Shown: in pieces, positions 6,224-10,447 of the stretch | Layout of the letters: the number at the start of each line of letters is the position of its first letter | Position numbering within the stretch: the stretch's first letter is position 1 | Assembly (NCBI GenBank): GCA_003132645.1 | Contig: PKYM01000220.1 | Location: 9,820-20,266, forward strand | Length of the DNA stretch: 10,447 bases | Direction: 5' to 3' | Origin: Actinomycetota bacterium | GTDB lineage: Bacteria > Actinomycetota > Thermoleophilia > UBA2241 | The notes under the pieces: model-generated | What the model was told of the DNA's origin: nothing | Database searches by the model: none | The model's input: the letters and a program-made list of their open reading frames with translations, nothing else | Program-made: the position numbers and the translations under genes

Positions 6224-7909
6224 ATGGCACAGGCAGCAGGGACCCAGAGTGTCCCGAACCGCGAGCGGGCAGTCCCCGGGTCGCAGCGGCCCCCGCGCCG
6301 CCGCCGAGCCGGCACCAGCGGAGTGCGGATCACCGGCGTGCTCATCACTATGGCCCTGCTGGCGGCCGTCGCGCTGCTGCTGGTCGGCCAGGCGAGCGCC
6401 GCCGCAGCCGGCGCGCCCGTCACGCCATCCGCGCTTGCCGACCCATCGACTTCGCTCAACGTCATGGTCTTCAACATCGAGGACGGCGGCACGCTCGTGA
6501 GCTTCGCCAAGGTGGCCGAAGCCATCAAGGCGAGCGGTGCGGACGTGGTCGGTATCGAAGAGGCGCAGGGCCACATCGGCAGGCTGGCCCGACTGCTGGG
6601 CTGGCCCTACTACAGCACTCGCTGCCAGATCCTGTCCAAGTACCCGCTGATCGATCCGCCCCACGGCAACGGGGTCTATCTGTTCGTCGAGCCGCAGCCG
6701 GGCAAGGTCGTCGCGATGATGAACGTGCACCTGCCGTCCGACCCCTACGGGCCCTACTGGGTGCGCGACGGCAAGACTCCGACGCAGGTCATCGCCCTCG
6801 AAAAGAAGGTCCGGCTTGCCGCTCTCCAAGCGCAGCTCGCAGCGCTGCCGTCGCTGCTGGCTCACCAGATCCCGGTGTTTCTGACCGGCGACTTCAACTC
6901 GCCTTCGTTTCTCGACTGGACCCAGGCCGCCGTCGGTACCCGGACCTACGGCGCCGGCAAGCCGTGGCCGAAGTACGCCCTCGTGTGGCCGGTGAGCAAG
7001 GCGGTCGTGGACGCGGGCTTTCGCGACTCGTTTCGCGACGTCTACCCCGACCCGGTCGCCGACCCCGGTCTCACGTGGTGGGCCAAGAAACCCCACGTCA
7101 GCGTCTCGGGCGAGAACTTCGGCCCGCTCGACGTGAAGGACCGTATCGACTACGTCTACGCGGCCGGCAACTCGGTCACCACGGCGAGCCGCATCGTCGG
7201 TGAGAAGGGCGGTCCCGAGGTGAGCGTCCCGGTGTCGCCCTGGCCGTCCGATCATCGAGCCGTCGTGTCGAGCTTCGACATCACGCCGGCGACCCCGCCG
7301 GTGTTCGTCGCGGTCAAGCGGCGGCTCGTCAACGTCGGCCAGCGTCTCGGGGTCATATTCCACGCCCCGGGCGGTCCCAACGAGAAGGTTGCGATCACCA
7401 GGACGTTCGAAGGCAGTCCGCCGGGACCGGAGCCCGTTGCCCTGCAACCGACGGGCGCCGGCGCACGGACCGACGGCACGCTGAGCTTCGCCACGAGCCA
7501 CTTCGCGCCGGGTCACTACAAGGTCTCCCTGCTCGACGCCGACGGCAACGTGCTCTCGCACACGTTCTTCTGGGCGAAGGCCAGCACCGCCGGCCCGCGG
7601 GTCTTCACCGCCAAGCGCGTCTACCACGTGGGCCAGCCCATCGTCGTGAAGTGGCGCGACACGCCCGGCGAGCGCTGGGACTGGGTCGCCATCTACGACC
7701 GCGGAGCGAACCCCAACGTCGCCTACTACTGGCTCTGGGGCTACACGTTCGCCTCGATCGCCGGCCAGCGCGCGCTCGACCGCACGCAGCCCTACTTCGG
7801 CTACGGCCCGCAACCCTGGCCCGTAAAGCCCGGCAGGTACAGCGTCTATCTGCTGCGCGACGACGGCTACTCGATCATCGCGCGCAACACCTTCAGGATC
7901 GTGAAGTGA
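6224..7909 (+). CDS. Secreted endonuclease/exonuclease/phosphatase (EEP) family protein with two C-terminal beta domains
   Basis: The 561-aa protein has a long basic N-terminus (RRRR at 25-28), a hydrophobic stretch at about 36-55 and an alanine-rich end (ASAAAAG) that suit a signal peptide or signal anchor. The EEP catalytic domain spans about 77-353, and its active-site residues are complete: N84 (MVFNIED), E113 (GIEEAQ), H169 (NVHLP), D223 and N225 (LTGDFN), D309 (DRIDY), and D343-H344 (WPSDHRAV). Family members are Mg-dependent phosphodiesterases that cleave DNA, RNA, phospholipids or inositol phosphates; which of these applies here is not visible. Two beta-sandwich-like domains follow (about 358-452 and 458-560). 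The second contains a WDWVAIYDRGANPN motif, and an aromatic-rich YYWLWGYT follows; such domains may bind substrate or the cell surface. It converges with the Tat-exported hydrolase and shares a terminator with it. Confidence 0.88.
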   Translation: MAQAAGTQSVPNRERAVPGSQRPPRRRRAGTSGVRITGVLITMALLAAVALLLVGQASAAAAGAPVTPSALADPSTSLNVMVFNIEDGGTLVSFAKVAEAIKASGADVVGIEEAQGHIGRLARLLGWPYYSTRCQILSKYPLIDPPHGNGVYLFVEPQPGKVVAMMNVHLPSDPYGPYWVRDGKTPTQVIALEKKVRLAALQAQLAALPSLLAHQIPVFLTGDFNSPSFLDWTQAAVGTRTYGAGKPWPKYALVWPVSKAVVDAGFRDSFRDVYPDPVADPGLTWWAKKPHVSVSGENFGPLDVKDRIDYVYAAGNSVTTASRIVGEKGGPEVSVPVSPWPSDHRAVVSSFDITPATPPVFVAVKRRLVNVGQRLGVIFHAPGGPNEKVAITRTFEGSPPGPEPVALQPTGAGARTDGTLSFATSHFAPGHYKVSLLDADGNVLSHTFFWAKASTAGPRVFTAKRVYHVGQPIVVKWRDTPGERWDWVAIYDRGANPNVAYYWLWGYTFASIAGQRALDRTQPYFGYGPQPWPVKPGRYSVYLLRDDGYSIIARNTFRIVK

Positions 7910-8018
7910 GATCGACGGCCAGGTCATCGTAGCCTCCTGCAAGGCCGGCGGCGTCACGTTCAGGAAGCAAAGCCGTCACCGTGGTCGTGCGAAGCTGGAA
8001 CGGGCCGCCTCCAACGAG

Positions 8019-8057
8019 AAAGGGGGGCCGCCTGCACTGAGCAGGCGGCCCCCCTTT
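8019..8057. terminator. Bidirectional intrinsic terminator
   Basis: AAAGGGGGGCCGCCTGC (8019-8035) and its exact complement (8041-8057) form a 17-bp stem with a 5-base loop, ACTGA. The A-run on the left arm and T-run on the right give a T-tract on either strand. It lies between the stops of two convergent genes (7909 and 8074), so it should end both. The remaining sequence 7910-8018 shows no gene. Confidence 0.9.
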
Positions 8058-8073
8058 CGACGACCCGGTCCGG

Positions 8074-9543
8074 TCACGACTGCAGGTGGTGCATCTCCAA
8101 ACCGACGGCCGACCACTCCGGGAAGCCCTTCCAGATGCCCGCCGGATAGCCGGCGTTGCCGTAGTTGTTGCTGTCGTCGGAGCTCTCGGTCAGATCGAGA
8201 TAGCTCGCGTAATCCTCGCCCTTGAGGTGCATGCCAAGGAACGCCGTGAGGAAGTGCTGGTTGACGTTGTTGGTGCGCGTGTTGTCGAGCGCCGGCTCCT
8301 GGTAGTGCACGTACTCCCGCCAGCGCGTGAACGTGATGGGCGGCGCCGGGTTCGCCGTGACTTCGTGGTCGCCGGCATGGTGCACCAGCAGGTAGCGGTC
8401 GGAACCGACTGCGTTCTTGAAGATGAACTGGACGCCCGCGTACGGCGCCGTCTGGTCCTGGTCGCCCACCACGAACAGCGCCGGGACCTTGATGGCCTTC
8501 AGGCCGTCCGCATCCCACGCCCCGTAGGTGCCGCCCCAAGGCGCCATGGGCACGATCGCCTTGACGCGCGGGTCGACCAGGGCGGCGTAGTCCAAGTTGC
8601 CCGCCTCGAGGATCTTCAGGGTGTCGCCGGCGGCCCAATACGGAGACGTGGCAAACGCCGCGGTGATGCCCGCGCCGGCGCTGATGAGCACGCCGTAGCC
8701 GCCCATCGAGTAGCCGATGAGCGCCGTGTTGTCCGCGTCCACCACTCCGGACAGGAAGCTGCGCGAGCCCTTCTTGCCCAACTTGGCCATGGTCTTGAGC
8801 ACGAAATCGATGTCGAGCGCGCGGTTGCGCAGCGTGCTGGAGAAGACGGTCGCGTCGGCGTGGGTGGAATCGGTGTGGTCGATGGCGACGACCACGTAGC
8901 CTTTGGAGGCGAGATTCTCCGTCAGATTCGTCAGCAGCACGTTCGAGCCGGGGTAGCCGTGCGAGACGATCAGCAACGGGTAAGGGCCCTTGCTCCTGTC
9001 AGGTTGCGCCCCGCGCAGGGCGCGTCCTGGGAAGGTGAACGGGATGACGGGGCGCTCCGGGTTTCCGGGTCCGCTGCCCAGCGAGTCCGAGTAGGTGGTC
9101 AGCTCGGGCCTCTTGCCAGGGATGATCGCCGGATACCACACCATCAGCGGCAGCGGCCGCTCGTAGCGTGGGTTGGGGTTGCCGGCGCTGTAGTTGACCA
9201 TGTCGAGCTGGTCAGGATTCGTGACCGTCCATCCGCGGACGCCGACGCGGAAGGGGCCTCGCGCGGCCAGCTCCGGGGCGTCCGGTCGCGGGTCACCGGG
9301 CATGGGGTAGCCCAGCCACGGGTAGGTGGTCTTGCCCGGGGCGCACGCAGCCGCGCCCCGGTTTCCCTCTCCGGCGGCGGCCATCGCATCGCCGGCCAGC
9401 AGTGAGCCGGCGGCGGTCGCCGAAAGACCGGCCACCGAGGCGCGGACCAGAAGCTGGCGTCGTGTCATCTGACCCGTCCCGACGCTGTCGACATCCTCGA
9501 AGCCGTGGTGGCCGAGGCCTTCAGAGTGCTGGTCGCCCTTCAT
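8074..9543 (-). CDS. Tat-exported alpha/beta hydrolase (PAF-acetylhydrolase / dienelactone-hydrolase-like)
   Basis: The 489-aa protein starts at ATG 9543, three bases after a perfect AGGGGGGAG (RC of 9546-9554). A long N-region leads into TRRQLLVRA (27-35), a twin-arginine signal followed by a hydrophobic core and AMAAA, so it should be exported folded. A shorter start at M26 (9468) would keep the signal but has a weak Shine-Dalgarno. The fold shows an oxyanion loop, SHGYPGSN (194-201), a nucleophile elbow, GYSMGG (S279), an acid in VVGDQDQ (D361 or D363), and a base in GDHEV (H393). These features fit secreted serine esterases or lipases of the PAF-acetylhydrolase/chlorophyllase type. The substrate is unknown. 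It converges with the secreted EEP gene; a diguanylate cyclase gene lies 166 bases upstream in the same direction. Confidence 0.88.
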   Translation of the reverse strand: MKGDQHSEGLGHHGFEDVDSVGTGQMTRRQLLVRASVAGLSATAAGSLLAGDAMAAAGEGNRGAAACAPGKTTYPWLGYPMPGDPRPDAPELAARGPFRVGVRGWTVTNPDQLDMVNYSAGNPNPRYERPLPLMVWYPAIIPGKRPELTTYSDSLGSGPGNPERPVIPFTFPGRALRGAQPDRSKGPYPLLIVSHGYPGSNVLLTNLTENLASKGYVVVAIDHTDSTHADATVFSSTLRNRALDIDFVLKTMAKLGKKGSRSFLSGVVDADNTALIGYSMGGYGVLISAGAGITAAFATSPYWAAGDTLKILEAGNLDYAALVDPRVKAIVPMAPWGGTYGAWDADGLKAIKVPALFVVGDQDQTAPYAGVQFIFKNAVGSDRYLLVHHAGDHEVTANPAPPITFTRWREYVHYQEPALDNTRTNNVNQHFLTAFLGMHLKGEDYASYLDLTESSDDSNNYGNAGYPAGIWKGFPEWSAVGLEMHHLQS

Positions 9544-9709
9544 GGCTCCCCCCTGGTCGCGGGTCAGCGCGCTGCCACCGACGATACCGAGGCCGAGAGG
9601 GCTGTCAAGCGCCACGACTCGCCCGCGAGAGCACCGGTCGCCGGGCGCTTGCCGCCGACCACCCGACGCTCGCCGCCGGCCACAAGTCGCTGCGGGAGCC
9701 GGTGGTCGC
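9544..9709 (-). promoter_or_regulatory. Intergenic region ahead of the Tat hydrolase
   Basis: This 166-bp GC-rich gap follows the diguanylate cyclase stop and precedes the hydrolase start. It contains the strong Shine-Dalgarno (RC of 9546-9554) and a distant pair GACCACC (9657-9663) / GGTGGTC (9701-9707) that could form a long-loop hairpin after the upstream gene. I see no clear promoter. Confidence 0.35.
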
Positions 9710-10447
9710 CTACGCGCGCTGCCCGGGCGCGAAGGCGATCACACGACCGGACCGCGGGGCACCGGCAAGAGGGGTGGCCTCGGCTGCGCGCACGGCGTCT
9801 CCGCCCGAGGCTTTGGCCTCGTACATGAGCTCGTCGGCGGTAGCGAGCATTTCTTCGACCGAGGCCGGCGGGCGTTTGAAGGACGCCAGGCCGATGCTGC
9901 AGGTGACCGGGACGCCCCCGACCTTGACCGCCCGCGATAAGGCCGCGCGCAGGCGATCGGCCAGTGGCAGGGCGGTCTCGTCGCCCGTCTCGGGCATGAG
10001 GATGACGAACTCGTCGCCACCTACGCGCGCGACCATGTCGATCGATCGCATGGTCGCTCGGGCAACGCTTGCCAGCGCGACCAGGACCCGGTCGCCCGCC
10101 TCGTGGCCGACCCGGTCGTTGACGGTCTTGAAGTCGTCGATGTCGAGGTAGGCCAGGGACAGCGGGTGATCGAAACGCCGGCTGCGCTCGATCTCTGTGG
10201 CCGCGGTCTCGCGCAGGGCGCGCAGGTTCGCAAGCCCGGTGAGCTCGTCGGCCAACGCCTGCTCCTCGAGCTTGCTCATGAGCTTGCGCACTCTCGCCAT
10301 GAGAAAGAGCACGACACAGAACACCGACAGGCGCACGGCGCCGTTCCAGATCGCCACCGGCAGGGACACGTCGTGAAAGTCGGTGATCATCGCCTCGATG
10401 GGCCCGACCAGGAAGGTACCCACGGCGACGGTCAGGCCGCAGGCGCT
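9710..10447 (-). CDS. Membrane-bound GGDEF diguanylate cyclase (N-terminus beyond the window edge)
   Basis: The frame is open through the right edge, so the 5' end is missing; the in-frame GTG at 10423 is inside a membrane region, not a likely start. The visible part begins in a hydrophobic segment (ACGLTVAVGTFLVGPIEAMI). A second membrane helix follows (AVRLSVFCVVLFLMA), then a short helical linker (RVRKLMSKLEEQ) and a GGDEF domain. The latter shows DELTGLANLRAL, YLDIDDFKTVND with the metal-binding aspartates, and ARVGGDEF. The RSID sequence five residues before GGDEF matches the RxxD inhibitory site, so product feedback by c-di-GMP is likely. The enzyme makes c-di-GMP from two GTP. The WNGAVRLSVF junction fits a multi-helix sensor of the class in which the input domain is the membrane part itself. 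The signal is unknown. Confidence 0.9.
   Translation of the reverse strand, partial: SACGLTVAVGTFLVGPIEAMITDFHDVSLPVAIWNGAVRLSVFCVVLFLMARVRKLMSKLEEQALADELTGLANLRALRETAATEIERSRRFDHPLSLAYLDIDDFKTVNDRVGHEAGDRVLVALASVARATMRSIDMVARVGGDEFVILMPETGDETALPLADRLRAALSRAVKVGGVPVTCSIGLASFKRPPASVEEMLATADELMYEAKASGGDAVRAAEATPLAGAPRSGRVIAFAPGQRA

Noticed and set aside
6200..7957. A 585-codon open frame on the minus strand opposite the secreted EEP gene
   Set aside because: It is an antisense shadow in GC-rich DNA, low in complexity and without motifs; the plus frame holds every EEP active-site residue.
8086..9405. A 439-codon open frame on the plus strand opposite the Tat hydrolase
   Set aside because: It is rich in Arg, Val and Gly with no domain, and is explained by the codon bias of the hydrolase gene.
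9544..9615. Upstream in-frame extension of the Tat hydrolase
   Set aside because: The ATG at 9543 has a perfect Shine-Dalgarno, and the added residues contribute nothing to the signal peptide.

Overview
The window is GC-rich chromosomal DNA from a bacterium with strong G-rich Shine-Dalgarno sequences and several GTG starts. A DUF2207-like membrane protein with a glycine-rich tail, a Tat-exported hydrolase and a membrane diguanylate cyclase all fit a high-GC Gram-positive, perhaps a deep-branching actinobacterium. This placement is an inference from gene style; there is no rRNA or other taxonomic marker. No mobile element, CRISPR array, tRNA or rRNA is visible.

Left part (1-2933): two divergently transcribed cobalamin-binding radical SAM enzymes start on either side of a 166-bp intergenic region. 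The left one (minus strand) runs off the window edge. The right one is complete (492 aa). Both have an N-terminal B12-binding fold and a CxxxCxxC cluster motif at nearly the same residue numbers (209/213/216 and 202/206/209). The shared intergenic region carries a hexamer, GTGTAG, three times, two of them as half of small dyads, so joint regulation is plausible. The substrates cannot be read from the sequence.

Middle part (3026-5503): a short DUF2207-like membrane protein is split by an apparent extra G in a run of six G. A 12-TM-type MFS exporter follows on the minus strand. Next comes a 457-bp divergent intergenic region holding a short direct repeat, a 6-bp palindrome and two hairpins, one with a perfect 16-bp stem.

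Right part (5504-10447): an isochorismatase/nicotinamidase-type hydrolase is followed by a secreted endonuclease/exonuclease/phosphatase-family protein with two C-terminal beta-sandwich-like domains. This converges on a Tat-exported alpha/beta hydrolase (PAF-acetylhydrolase/dienelactone-hydrolase-like), and a perfect bidirectional terminator lies between the two. The right edge holds the C-terminal part of a membrane-bound GGDEF diguanylate cyclase with intact active and inhibitory sites.

Apart from the radical SAM pair and the two exported hydrolases, the genes look like independent single-gene units, and no multi-gene defence or biosynthetic system is evident. The points most worth checking are the frameshift in the DUF2207-like gene, the divergent B12-radical SAM pair with its repeated motif, and the structured leader ahead of the nicotinamidase-like gene.
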